From Siphonodentalium dalli (taxonomy: Eukaryota > Mollusca > Scaphopoda > Gadilida > Siphonodentaliidae): a DNA stretch of 64,000 nucleotides. The position numbers and the translations under genes were made by a program. Position 1 is the stretch's first letter. Each line of letters opens with the position of its first letter. Shown here piece by piece: positions 11,940-24,254 of this stretch. The notes under the pieces were generated by a model. The model worked only from the letters and a program-made list of their open reading frames with translations, was not told the origin of the DNA and ran no database searches. The DNA is taken from contig CP136065.1 in assembly GCA_032622095.1 (NCBI GenBank), positions 152,649,577-152,713,576 on the forward strand, given 5' to 3'.

Positions 11940-12660
11940 TTTGGTAACGTATGTATCGGTAAGGTCGGTATCGATTTCACACTTCATCTGGGTACAGCAA
12001 ATACTACAATTGTATGTCAAAAGCAAGCCACCACCCATTATGATCCTTGATGGGTACCAGATCATATGTAACACAAATAAAATTAAAATATGTAGTTCGT
12101 TGTGTCATAATACCATGGTAACGTGGGTATCGATAGTTTTACAACCATTGGTTTCCTGACATATATATTGTAACACGCACAATGTGGAATATCAATTGTT
12201 ATATTTCATCACCCCTCCCGAAAAACAATTACATGTGGGTATTTGTGTATGGTGGTAGACATGTATTTATTGTGTTTGTTACAAATTACACCTCGTTGTC
12301 CTCGGTGGTAACGTAGGTATCCACATTCTGGCTTCAATGTATTCACTGGACTGAATTCTGATGTAAGATTTCTGACAGTTGCAACTCAAACGATTTCTGA
12401 AAGTTTGTACCGAGCGCTGTAATCTGAGGCGGTTCGAATAGCTCAGTGACTTATTTAGTCATGGAAAATCGTGTTGAAACACCTGAATGTAGTCTTGGCT
12501 TCAGTAACGTATGTATCGATTCTGCATACTGAAGCTGCTCTGGTCTTTGGGGGATTGACTATCGGGAAGTTATATTTTATTTTTTTGATGTCCCACACTG
12601 TACCTGAAATTCCCATATGCATTATTTCATGGCAACATGCACACATTTTATGCTAGATGT
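11940..12660 (+). repeat. Ladder of a GGTAACGTATGTATCG-type motif
   Basis: The motif is at 11943, 12117, 12307 and 12503, with spacings of 174, 190 and 196. Each is followed by weakly similar sequence (for example a TATCGAT-TT start). The sequence between copies has diverged almost completely, so this is either an ancient tandem array or a conserved short site. Confidence 0.55.
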
Positions 12661-12712
12661 CTGCTTCATCAATTGTTCCACATACGCGAGAATCACCAAT
12701 ATACGTGGGATT

Positions 12713-13765
12713 CAGGGATGTGGCTAGAGGGGGTGTTGGGGTGTCTCACCCCCCCCAACTTTGGTCAAAATTTTCAACAGTTGGAAATTTCATACCTGCC
12801 AAAACATTAGTTGGAAATTTCACACCAACAATAGGTTGAAAATGTTCTTGTAGTTTGATTTTCAAACAACTTGTTGGGGGAATTAATTGTTTTTGGACCA
12901 ATATTTGTATATTTTCCTATTTTCGGTCACAATTTTTAACTAAAATGGTCATCAGTTGGAATTTGTCCAAACTTAGGGGGTGACAGGTTGGAAATTTCCA
13001 ACACTTGGAAAGCTTGTGTCCTGGTCCCTCCCCCGTGGCCAGTCAAAACTGCTAGTTAATTTAAGAAAACAATATTGTCATACATTTGGTCAACATTGTC
13101 ATTGGAATTGTCAACATTTGGAAATTTTCCAACCTAAGTGGGGGGGGGTGTCAGGTTTAAAATTTCCAACTCTAATAAGACTTGAGGCTAGTCTAGATGC
13201 TAGGATTTTGCGATTTTCTTGTTCAGATTTCAAAATTTTCTAACACCGGGCCGAACCATGGTCGGCCCGGTGTGTCGCTGTCCCTCCCCCGTGACCAATA
13301 CAAAACTGCTAATTAGTTTAACAAAACAATAGTTTAGTACATTCGGTCAAACTTGTGAACTGAAACGGTCATCAGTTGGAGAATTTTCCAACCTGATGGG
13401 AAGTATGAGGTTTGAAATGTCCAACACTATATAGGAAAGCTTCAGTTGAGGCCAGTCTAAATGCTAGGATTTGTGATTTTCTTGTACAGTTTTCAAAAAA
13501 AATTCTCACACTGCGCTGAACAACAATGGTAAGCCCGGTGTGCCCTGGTCTCTTGTCCATAGCCGTGTGCATTTGTCTGCATTTAGACCACTAGATGTTA
13601 GGATATTAGGCCTGAACACTAAGGTGCAAGGGGGTGGTGCAAATGGAATTATGTAAAATTTGTGTTTTGTCTGATTCTGATTCAATGGGGGTGCAGTTGT
13701 AATTTCTCAAGGTGGCCGGACACCCCCCCCCCCCCCCCAACGGAGGCCCTCTAGCCACATCCCTG
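12713..13765. mobile_element. hAT-type non-autonomous element
   Basis: It starts CAGGGATGTGGCTAGAGG and ends in the complement (CCTCTAGCCACATCCCTG), flanked by GTGGGATT at 12705-12712 and GTTGGATT at 13766-13773, an 8-bp duplication with one mismatch. CAGGG ends and an 8-bp target are typical of hAT elements. The interior repeats GGAAATTTCCAAC-like blocks three times and contains poly-C/poly-G runs; there is no transposase. Confidence 0.78.
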
Positions 13766-13799
13766 GTTGGATTTACATGCACGTATTCTTCCACATTTA

Positions 13800-14090
13800 C
13801 GAGGGATTTGCGTGTACGTTCGATTTAAAAAATACGTGCAGTTTACGGATCAGTTATTTTCGAAATAACACATTTAAGGATTCGTTAAATTTCAAATGTG
13901 CAATTTACGCGAATTTATATTCCAAATAACACAATTATGGATGCGTTAAATTTCAAATATACGTGCAATTTACGTGCATTTATATTCGAAATATAACACA
14001 TTTATGGATGCGTTAAATTTCACATATACGTGCAATTTACGTATATATTATATTCGAAATAACACATTTCTGGATGCAACCCAGATCTGC
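13800..14090 (+). repeat. Four-copy 61-67 bp tandem repeat
   Basis: GGATGCGTTAAATTTCA (first copy GGATTCGTT) recurs at 13878, 13939 and 14006, with a partial copy at 14072. ACGTGCAATTTACG and TTCGAAATAACACA follow in each unit. Confidence 0.8.
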
Positions 14091-14550
14091 GTGCCGTTTA
14101 CGAGAAACTTAACATATTGCAATGCTATGCATCTTTAAAAGATAATTGTAAGATATTTATCATAAAATAGAGGGAAATATGTAAAGTTGGTGTGATAAAA
14201 TGATAAACAATGTCCAAAAGTATGACAACGCTGCAAAGTGGTTATACACTGAAACATAGGAAGAGAAAATATAAGTTATACGCATAAATATTTCTACATT
14301 TTTTCACCCTCGCTTCAAATTAACCGTTATTTGCAGAGTATAGTGCATTCGTGCCTCATGGTGATTGGCTCTAAACTCTTTGTGAATTAAATCATTTTCT
14401 CCATTATATGAGTCTGACACAGCCCGCATGTCCATCTGTTATTACATCACTCTCACAACCGTGCATGCATAATATTGTTATGGTTGTATTATTTATGTGG
14501 CCGGCGTCTTTGCAAATCTCCAATCCTGATAACAGACCACTTATTGTACC

Positions 14551-14667
14551 AAACTCCATGCAGGGTTTACCTCCCTTGATGACTCGGTACAAACTCCATG
14601 CAGGGTTTACCTCCCTTGATGACTCGGTACAAACTCCATGCAGGGTTTACCTCCCTTGATGACTCGG
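14551..14667 (+). repeat. 40-bp minisatellite, three copies
   Basis: AAACTCCATGCAGGGTTTAC recurs at 14551, 14591 and 14631, and the copies are identical except at the last edge. One inverted single copy lies at about 54676-54712. Confidence 0.92.
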
Positions 14668-14679
14668 CAATACCGCTGC

Positions 14680-15200
14680 AACCGGCGACATTTCACCCAC
14701 ATTTGGTGGACTTCCGCGAAAATAAGATAGATACTAAGCGAACAGAGCAAAATGCTGCCCTTGTTAAGCACACAAAATATCGAACAAAATTTGTACAAAT
14801 TTTGAGCCTTAAGTTTGAAAAGTCCCACTAAAACCGAAGAACTATATTTCGAAACGGTGTGATTCGGTTCTCCGATTATTTTATCACCACAAAAGTCAAA
14901 ACGCACATGGCCGACAATGTCACGACAACACGCATGGCAAGTCAGACACAAGAGTTCTAATTTGCTCCAATTTTTATGAGTTGTTTGCGAAAATCGTCAA
15001 CAAAACTACCGCTCTGATCCTCCATTTTGTCATTAAGTTTTTAGTGCGGGAATCGTTCTCAAAGCACATAGGAAATTTGACTTTGGGGCGATCGTTTTCG
15101 CCATTTTGTTCGGAAAACCCCGCGCTAAATATAGAAACGGAAACTAGTACCCAGCCGGTAACAGAGTCGGAAAGGAAGTATGACTGGTGCGCTCTGGTAG
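14680..15200 (+). repeat. Dispersed repeat, inverted partner at 54170-54680
   Basis: Shared landmarks are ATTTGGTGGACTTCCGCG, CGGAAAGGAAGTAT and CAGCCGGTAACAGAGTC, all found reverse-complemented with changes at 54170-54680. It is probably an old transposon; the ends were not resolved. Confidence 0.65.
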
Positions 15201-16305
15201 AGATTGTTATTGTACACTGAAGTCATACAAGCGTGGTGTTAACTCAGCGTGATATCCAGTCAATTAATCTAAGAGCCATCAACAGAGACCTGAGTTATAT
15301 AACACCCGGCGCAATGAGATGTTAACAAATTGATATTGAGATATGCGATGCCAAAATTGCAGCCAGATGTAGGCGAATAATTGGGATTTAAAACAAATAA
15401 AACATCAAGAATACATAAAAATCCGTATTTAAGAATAAAAGCCTGGTATATTTCACTTTTATTCGATACATGAAAAATACGCGAAATCACCATATCTGTA
15501 TATAAACCTCAATTTTCGTCCAGTGTTGATTGGTTGATTTGATAGTTTCGTCCTTAGTTTGATTCGTTGTGGAATTATTGACCAATTGTTCAGTTTGCTT
15601 TTAAATATGTTTAGTGTGGCAGTGAGTGTCCATGTACAATCAATTGTAAATTCAAAACATGTTTATTGCACCATTGCGAGTTATGTGACATGGAGACGTT
15701 TCGCAAACGCACGGTTAGCAGTATAGTCTATAATTAAATAATAACGTACTACGTTATTCGAAAACCTACTCGTTCCAACTAATTAAGTACAATTGACATG
15801 GGTACAGTAACATGGTTTGGCACATATATTAAAGTGGTGTATATATACGTCTAGGAAATCTGAACATCTAAACAGTACCATATATTGATACCAGATTTAA
15901 ACCGATACATACATTTATTATCCATCCCTTAACTAACGTACACTATTTCTGATTGGGCAAGAGCCGCCACGTAGTAATCTGGGAAAAAGTCATATTGGAC
16001 TCCCGAATGTCATATTGGACTCCCAAGTGTGCCATGTGACTTTTTTATTAGGACTCTGTGACGTCACGAATTAACTATTGCTAAATTAATCGGTGAAATT
16101 GTGATGCGCGCGCAACACTGGTGGATTTAGCAGACGTTTCACTTCCGCGTTGTGGTTTTTTTTAGTTCCGTGTTTACTGTTCGAAAGCATGCTTTCTGAT
16201 GATCAAATACAGGCTTTTAAAGAGATCTAAGTGCCGACAAATACCAAAAGTAACCACTAAAGTTTTATTCCCAAAATTTGGATAAACATACAGACGGATA
16301 ATACA

Positions 16306-16475
16306 AATGTCATTATATAATGTTATATACAGTATGAGTTTTTCTTATACTCGTCAAGGTTGTGGTCAAAAGTCATATTGGACTCGACACTGCGTGTCTC
16401 GTCCAATATGACTTTTCACCACAACCTGGACTCGTACAAGAAAAACACATACTGTACACAACATTGTATAATAAC
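16306..16475. repeat. Fold-back repeat
   Basis: AGGTTGTGGTCAAAAGTCAT is followed 25 bases later by its near-complement ATGACTTTTCACCACAACCT. Outside these, TGAGTTTTTCTTATAC pairs with GTACAAGAAAAACACA. The GTCATATTGGACTC core is also present at about 15990 and 16010. Confidence 0.75.
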
Positions 16476-16762
16476 TTTATGTTATGCAACTTTGTGAATA
16501 TACGTCAAAGTATCATCCTGTGTGGGTACAATTGCTATTCACCTAATCTAATTGTATATCTACCCACCTGGTTAAACCAATGGCTACAAAACATATTTTA
16601 TGGATTTGGGTGGCCTAGAAATAGCATTTAAAACAACAACATATACCGATGTATTATCCAAGGAATTTCTCATTTAGATGTACTGTGTACCAATTATTAA
16701 AGTCCAACTTAATTTTCGAGTCACTGATTATGTTTTTATAGTGCCTTGATATACGGCTTTAA

Positions 16763-17214
16763 AGGTACTCAATCCGATTAAGCACCTCTAAATTACTATT
16801 TCTTTGGCTTCGGGGGTAAAACATATTTGATTCGAGTCGAGGAACCCACCCTTCAAAACTCAGAGTGATCAGATATCGATTTTTAAAATGTGTTAATTTT
16901 TGGAGATGTTGTCCACTTCCACGTCTCAAACCGACAAATTACGGGTGTAAGATGGATAACACTAAATTCAAGTGGTTATTATTGTTAATAATAACTTGAT
17001 TTTAGAGTTACCCATCTTACACCCGTAATTTGTCCGTAATTTGTCCGTTTGAGACGTGGAAGTGGACCACATCTCCAAAATTTAACACATTTCAAAAATC
17101 GATATCTGATCACTCTGAGCTTTGAAGAGTGGGTTCCTCGACTCGAATCAAATATTTTTTCCCCCGAAGGCAAAGAAATAGTAATTTAGGGGTGCTTAAT
17201 CGGATTGAGTACCT
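16763..17214. mobile_element. Palindromic MITE with TTAA target, copy 1
   Basis: The 452-bp near-perfect palindrome starts AGGTACTCAATCCGATTA and ends in its complement, flanked by TTAA on both sides (16759-16762, 17215-17218). The centre lies near 16985. Copies: 17660-18132, 22233-22705, 56873-57329, half at 5246-5480. Confidence 0.85.
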
Positions 17215-17382
17215 TTAATAACAATATATGCCATAAAATATGATTAAAATACTATAATTCATCACAATTTGAAACGTCTGTGTCTCAGAAGATGCCCATA
17301 GCGAAATGGAAAAAAGCTGAAATCATAGAAAGATTACCCACGTTTTGGCTCCCAGAATGCAACAGAATTAAAACTAAAAATG

Positions 17383-17449
17383 TATTTTCATTGGAAGGGG
17401 AATAAATCTATCTTTAAGGTTTAGACTTATTTCCCCTCCATTGAAAATA
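17383..17449. repeat. 28-bp hairpin at the left border of the tandem duplication
   Basis: Left arm 17383-17410 and right arm 17422-17449 pair with about four mismatches; the loop is TCTTTAAGGTT (17411-17421). The duplicated unit begins at the first loop base. Confidence 0.85.
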
Positions 17450-17659
17450 ATACAATTTGAACAATAATCCAGATGAAAAAATACGTCAATAACTCAACAA
17501 AAACAACATGTTCACAGTTTATTACAACGGATAAGTTGATAATACAATGTTTTGGAGCTTCCTCTTTAAGATGGTATATAATATGGCATATATTTTATAT
17601 GTGTGATCTGGGGTTCTAAATATCGATAAATTGATTCGCAAGTCAGAACAAACACTTAA

Positions 17660-18132
17660 AGGTACTCAATCCGAACAGAGGGTCCCCATCTCAACAGATT
17701 CCAACAACAACAATCCGATCAGAGGGTCCTATATTACTATTTCTTTGGCTTTGGGGGTAAAAAATATTTCATTCGAGTCGAGGAACCCATCAAACAAAGC
17801 TCAGAGTTATTAGATATTGATTTTAGAAATTTGTTATGTTCTCGAGATGAGTACTAATAATTGCCGTCCATTTCGTATCCTGCTCGAGATGTGTACACCA
17901 AAACAATATTCAAACAGACAAGGATGGATAACTATAAAATCAAGTGGTAATAATAACGCAATTTTGACTGAGTTCTGGGCCAGTCCCGATAATGAAAAAA
18001 AATAGATTTCTAAAATCGATATCTAACAAATCTGAGCTTTGATGGGTGACTTCCTCGACTCGAATCAAATATTTTTGACCCCCGAAGCCATTGAAATAGT
18101 AATTGAGAGGAGTTTTATCGGATTGAGTACCT
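17660..18132. mobile_element. Palindromic MITE with TTAA target, copy 2
   Basis: It starts AGGTACTCAATCCGA after TTAA (17656-17659) and ends ATTGAGTACCT before TTAG (one change from TTAA). It is more diverged than copy 1, and its centre has lost symmetry. Confidence 0.75.
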
Positions 18133-18436
18133 TTAGCTGAATATGAAGTCATATGTTATATTTTTCGCTGGCCAATCAGATCTTGGGATTTCCGCGCAGA
18201 CGGAAATAGATTTGGTGGTATACATTGTATTAGTCTGGCGGTAATTCGGGGTACGACAGTGCATGGACTTAGAATATACCATCGGAATAGAATTTGAACT
18301 AAGACATATATTAATTAATATCAATAACACATCATCTTAAACAAATTATTCAATTTTAATATCATACTTCGAACTAGTCCGTGAACCAGACTTTGATAAG
18401 CAGATAGATTTAGAATGGTCGGTTCACAGACTACAA

Positions 18437-18491
<55 letters not shown>
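18437..18491. repeat. (TTA)n microsatellite, LINE 3' tail
   Basis: About 17 TTA units; on the minus strand it follows the LINE 3' untranslated end. Duplicated at 23010-23064. Confidence 0.9.
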
Positions 18492-18493
<2 letters not shown>

Positions 18494-19678
18494 TTACATT
18501 TAAAAGCGCACTAGACAGTAAATTAGTTTCAATGCGCTTTATAATAGAAATACAGTTTAAAACAAAGAGATAACACAATATGATTCTAAAAGATATGTGA
18601 GTTTAAAAGAGGCCAAGGAGAATTAAAATACCACTTAAAACAGCGACGTACACAGCTAAAATGTAACGAATCTAGAATGTGCACAGCTAAAATGTAACAA
18701 ATCTAGAATCTAGAATCTATGAAAAATTAGTGAATGGAAAATAAGTGCGAACATTGTCAATTGGGCAACTGAAAACATTGACGAAAAAATATGTTTTCAG
18801 CAACGTTTTAAAACTTTCAACAGAGCGACAGCGCCTTATGTTCATTGGTAGTTTGTTCCATAACGCAATGGACACTTCCTGGAAACATAACATTCGATGC
18901 TTATTGCTCGGTTTGCCGCCGATGGTATTCAGGTCGCCTCATCTGTCACAGTAGCAAGAATGCAAACCAGATGTACAAACCACAAAACCTGAGATGCAAC
19001 CTTTAAAGGTACGGTTGGCCTTGGCGGTGGGTATACTGTGAAAATATTTCCACCCATCAAAAACCGCCACAAACAGAAAGAACAACAAAATGTAGACATA
19101 CTTTGTCGTATACAAATAAGAAATATCGCATAAACAGTATGTTATTGTCATATATTTGACCATTGTTATGTAAACAAAAGCATAAACAGTTACTTTTCTG
19201 GTGTTTGTTTATATTATGATGGTAAACATAAAGAGCGTTCTTTGTTGGTGAATTCCTGATATGGAACGAATAAAGAGCGTTTATGCCATTTGTGTGTGAT
19301 TAGCCAGCAGCATTGTGCTGTCTTCTGTAACACAATCAGGCTCTTGCTTAGGTAAAATATAATAAATCTTTATGATGGTCATGGTATATATGAACGAAAC
19401 TGTATGCGTTTTAATGTTTTTCTGTTTACGGTGATTGGAACAAATATGAATATTTTCGACAACTAAGGCCTCACGTGCCTTTAAACCCGAGATCACAATT
19501 AGTTATCAAAATGTCGATCTTATCCACATTCTCCTCTGTGATTGTAGTCAGTAGGGAGTTAAGACTGTCAATACGTGATACAATCAGCGACAGCACAGCA
19601 TGTTTCATTGCTTCTTTTGTAAGATGTGATCTGATTCTTCTTAAACATCGCAAGTGGAAATGCCCGACTTTTAGAATG
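18437..19678 (-). pseudogene. LINE (CR1/L2 type) 3' half, in duplication unit 1
   Basis: Minus strand. At 19475-19678 the frame reads HFHLRCLRRIRSHLTKEAM and SRIDSLNSLL, the usual reverse-transcriptase thumb region of CR1/L2 LINEs (consensus 'YHLRNIRRIRKFLT', 'SRLDYCNSLL'). At 18717-18950 it reads ALWNKLPMNIRRCRSVESF and LLKTYFF then TAG, the usual LINE C-terminus. The 3' end is a (TTA)n run, 18437-18491. Between 18955 and 19474 no LINE sequence was recognised; an insertion with TAAAGAGCG motifs lies there. Confidence 0.72.
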
Positions 19679-19681
19679 TTA

Positions 19682-21983
19682 GGGTGGATACACACATGCA
19701 TGTAATGTCTGTATGTAAAATACATGTATTTTACATGGCCACACCAATAATTGACAAAATTAATCACCTGCACGCGAGATGTCAATTTCACCAGTGAGTA
19801 GTTATAAGCCATTATCAAACAAACTGCCATCAAGAAATTTCAGGCCAGTCATAAACATGTCTTCTTTCATGATTGCCGAAATGAGTAATTCTTGTCTGAT
19901 ATATGTTGCTGTTTTTCTCGAGTTATAATTCATTTCGAAAAGTGGATTAGAGCCGGTCGATTTTATACTTGATTTGTTTCTGTCATTTCTTGGAAACAGG
20001 GTCATCCAAAACAAAAATACAATATGCAGAATTCTTTTATAGTATGATACCGGCTTGTTGAGATTTCTCTGATAATTTGAGAGCGAGCTCATGTGATAAC
20101 ATTAATTCAATTGGGATTGCAAATATTCATTATAGCACCAAAAAATAATGCAGGTACAGCATTGAAATTAAAAAGAGTGACACTCCCCCCCCCCCCCCAT
20201 TTATATATATGTTTCTCAAGCCAAAGGTAGAACAAGCTCCTAACTGTCACAAGCTTGAATTATAACATTTTCTACAATAATCCATGATTGGGGGAGGGGC
20301 TGGTTCTCGAAAGCTTCCAATAACTAAGGGAGTTAATTGAATGTATCAGCCGGGATTATCTGGGCAAGAATTACAATATGTTTTACTTAAATATTCCGTA
20401 GTTGTAAATTTTGCGTATACATGTATAACTGTATAACACAAGAGAGGAAAGGTGACGTAGTTGGGAACTCGTAGCTAGGCAACCCTTTCGCCGAATGAAG
20501 ACAAACAGCAACACCATGCATTCAAATTTAAAGCTGTATAATATGTTCATAATTATATGAATATCATAAATTGCTGCATATTAGATTAATCACTCGTAGA
20601 AAACAGACACGACAGACATGACTACGATATTTATAAAGCAGGGTGTCAGGACTCAGGGTGCTGCATGCACCCCCCCCCCCCCCCCGTCGAGGAAATATGC
20701 AATGGTGAATTCGGTAGCTTCTGGGATAATATAGCTCCCCGTGTATGTTGGGGGTCAGGCCCGTTCCAAACGACGGATTTTTGTCGACTCGAATCTAATT
20801 GTATTAAATCCGTCGGTGATGCGTCTGCGGTCGATTTTGTTACAGACGGACGCATCTTTGTCGCGTCGAATCTAATACATCGGTCGATTTATTTAAAGGT
20901 GGATTCCCGGTTACCGTCAAAAATTGGTCACGCGTAGATATATAGAGGCCTATATATACCGGTATATGTTATACATATATATACTAAAATACAGTATAAA
21001 TTATGTATATATATATGCGCGACTGCAGCGTGAATATATGTGCTCATGTATATGAGGATGTATATAGTACATACAGATATATAATATACTATAATAGGCG
21101 CTACAAATAAATGTTATATCGTGCAACCAATTGCCATCTATGTGTATACCATGCATGTAAATACCGGTATACAAGAATTATTATAAATCATAGACTACCA
21201 CCGCCTACCCCTTATAATAAGGAATACCGGAATATATTAATTATTATAATTCATAGGCTACCACCCTATATCCTTTATAATAATGAATACCGGTATATAT
21301 TAATTATTATAATTCATAGGCTACTATCCATACCCCTCATAATAAGTAATACCGGTTTATATGAATTATTCTAAATCTGAGGCTACCACTCTGCCCCTTA
21401 TAATAAGGAATACCGGGATATATTAATTATTATAAATCATAGGCTACCACCCTATATTCTTTATAATAAGGAATACCGGTATCTATGAATATTATAAATC
21501 ATAGGATATACTATCCCTACCCCTCATAATAAATAATACCGGTATATATCAATTATTATAAATCATAGGCTACCACTCTGCCCCTTATAATAAGTAATAC
21601 CGGAATATATGAATTATTATAAATAAGAGGTTACCACCCATTTACCCCTCATAACAAGTAATGCCGGTATATATGAATTATTATAAATCAGTGGTACCAC
21701 CCCTACCCCTTATAATAAGTAATACGGGTATATTATTATTATACATCAGATACTACCACCCCTATCCCTTATAATAAGGAATATCGGTATATATGAATTA
21801 TTATAAATCAGTTGCTACAACCCATATCCTTATATCGGTATATATGAATTAATATAAATCATTGATAATATATCCATTATAAGATGGGAGTCAGTGACAT
21901 GCCATGTTCGTTGAGAAATCAAACTGCCATAATAATTAAAATGTTCACAATGTTACCTAAGCAATTCTTATAGATAATATCTT
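19682..21983. mobile_element. TTA-target element, 5' part, cut by duplication border
   Basis: It begins GGGTGGATACACACATGCAT after TTA (19679-19681). The duplication ends before its 3' inverted repeat, which exists only once, at 27216. Confidence 0.8.
20758..21983. mobile_element. TCA/TTA-target element with GGCCCGTTCCAAACG ends, 5' part in unit 1
   Basis: It begins GGCCCGTTCCAAACGACGG after TCA at 20755-20757 and is truncated by the duplication border. Confidence 0.8.
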
Positions 21984-22232
21984 TCTTTAAGGTTTAGACT
22001 TATTTCCCCTCCATTGAAAATAATACAATTTGAACAATAATCCAGATGAAAAAATACGTCAATAACTCAACAAAAACAACATGTTCACAGTTTATTACAA
22101 CGGATAAGTTGATAATACAATGTTTTGGAGCTTCCTCTTTAAGATGGTATATAATATGGCATATATTTTATATGTGTGATCTGGGGTTCTAAATATCGAT
22201 AAATTGATTCGCAAGTCAGAACAAACACTTAA

Positions 22233-22705
22233 AGGTACTCAATCCGAACAGAGGGTCCCCATCTCAACAGATTCCAACAACAACAATCCGATCAGAGGGT
22301 CCTATATTACTATTTCTTTGGCTTTGGGGGTAAAAAATATTTCATTCGAGTCGAGGAACCCATCAAACAAAGCTCAGAGTTATTAGATATTGATTTTAGA
22401 AATTTGTTATGTTCTCGAGATGAGTACTAATAATTGCCGTCCATTTCGTATCCTGCTCGAGATGTGTACACCAAAACAATATTCAAACAGACAAGGATGG
22501 ATAACTATAAAATCAAGTGGTAATAATAACGCAATTTTGACTGAGTTCTGGGCCAGTCCCGATAATGAAAAAAAATAGATTTCTAAAATCGATATCTAAC
22601 AAATCTGAGCTTTGATGGGTGACTTCCTCGACTCGAATCAAATATTTTTGACCCCCGAAGCCATTGAAATAGTAATTGAGAGGAGTTTTATCGGATTGAG
22701 TACCT
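22233..22705. mobile_element. Palindromic MITE copy 2, duplicated with unit 2
   Basis: Identical to 17660-18132 at an offset of 4573; not an independent insertion. Confidence 0.75.
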
Positions 22706-23009
22706 TTAGCTGAATATGAAGTCATATGTTATATTTTTCGCTGGCCAATCAGATCTTGGGATTTCCGCGCAGACGGAAATAGATTTGGTGGTATACATTG
22801 TATTAGTCTGGCGGTAATTCGGGGTACGACAGTGCATGGACTTAGAATATACCATCGGAATAGAATTTGAACTAAGACATATATTAATTAATATCAATAA
22901 CACATCATCTTAAACAAATTATTCAATTTTAATATCATACTTCGAACTAGTCCGTGAACCAGACTTTGATAAGCAGATAGATTTAGAATGGTCGGTTCAC
23001 AGACTACAA

Positions 23010-23066
<57 letters not shown>

Positions 23067-24251
23067 TTACATTTAAAAGCGCACTAGACAGTAAATTAGT
23101 TTCAATGCGCTTTATAATAGAAATACAGTTTAAAACAAAGAGATAACACAATATGATTCTAAAAGATATGTGAGTTTAAAAGAGGCCAAGGAGAATTAAA
23201 ATACCACTTAAAACAGCGACGTACACAGCTAAAATGTAACGAATCTAGAATGTGCACAGCTAAAATGTAACAAATCTAGAATCTAGAATCTATGAAAAAT
23301 TAGTGAATGGAAAATAAGTGCGAACATTGTCAATTGGGCAACTGAAAACATTGACGAAAAAATATGTTTTCAGCAACGTTTTAAAACTTTCAACAGAGCG
23401 ACAGCGCCTTATGTTCATTGGTAGTTTGTTCCATAACGCAATGGACACTTCCTGGAAACATAACATTCGATGCTTATTGCTCGGTTTGCCGCCGATGGTA
23501 TTCAGGTCGCCTCATCTGTCACAGTAGCAAGAATGCAAACCAGATGTACAAACCACAAAACCTGAGATGCAACCTTTAAAGGTACGGTTGGCCTTGGCGG
23601 TGGGTATACTGTGAAAATATTTCCACCCATCAAAAACCGCCACAAACAGAAAGAACAACAAAATGTAGACATACTTTGTCGTATACAAATAAGAAATATC
23701 GCATAAACAGTATGTTATTGTCATATATTTGACCATTGTTATGTAAACAAAAGCATAAACAGTTACTTTTCTGGTGTTTGTTTATATTATGATGGTAAAC
23801 ATAAAGAGCGTTCTTTGTTGGTGAATTCCTGATATGGAACGAATAAAGAGCGTTTATGCCATTTGTGTGTGATTAGCCAGCAGCATTGTGCTGTCTTCTG
23901 TAACACAATCAGGCTCTTGCTTAGGTAAAATATAATAAATCTTTATGATGGTCATGGTATATATGAACGAAACTGTATGCGTTTTAATGTTTTTCTGTTT
24001 ACGGTGATTGGAACAAATATGAATATTTTCGACAACTAAGGCCTCACGTGCCTTTAAACCCGAGATCACAATTAGTTATCAAAATGTCGATCTTATCCAC
24101 ATTCTCCTCTGTGATTGTAGTCAGTAGGGAGTTAAGACTGTCAATACGTGATACAATCAGCGACAGCACAGCATGTTTCATTGCTTCTTTTGTAAGATGT
24201 GATCTGATTCTTCTTAAACATCGCAAGTGGAAATGCCCGACTTTTAGAATG
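23010..24251 (-). pseudogene. LINE (CR1/L2 type) 3' half, in duplication unit 2
   Basis: Same as 18437-19678. Here the 5' continuation survives at 27220-27610 on the far side of the TTA-target element (24255-27216). Joining the two across one TTA keeps the reading frame open. Confidence 0.75.
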
Positions 24252-24254
24252 TTA

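Larger units (their letters stand above)
13774..16300. other. Intron 1 stretch without gene
   Basis: It contains a 61-67 bp tandem repeat (13800-14090), a 40-bp minisatellite (14551-14667), a dispersed repeat shared with 54170-54680 (14680-15200) and GTCATATTGGACTC motifs near 15990-16020. No coding sequence was recognised. Confidence 0.5.
17411..21983 (+). repeat. Tandem duplication, unit 1 (4573 bp)
   Basis: It is repeated base for base at 21984-26553. Predicted peptides and all landmarks recur with an offset of 4573, dropping to 4570 after a poly-C run near 20190 (three Cs shorter in unit 2). The right border carries TCTTTA, the same 6 bases found at the left border. Contents: MITE, LINE 3' half, 5' parts of two nested elements. 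Confidence 0.95.

Noticed and set aside
18321-18578. Poly-isoleucine open frame on the minus strand
   Set aside because: It is translation of the (TTA)n tail of a LINE.
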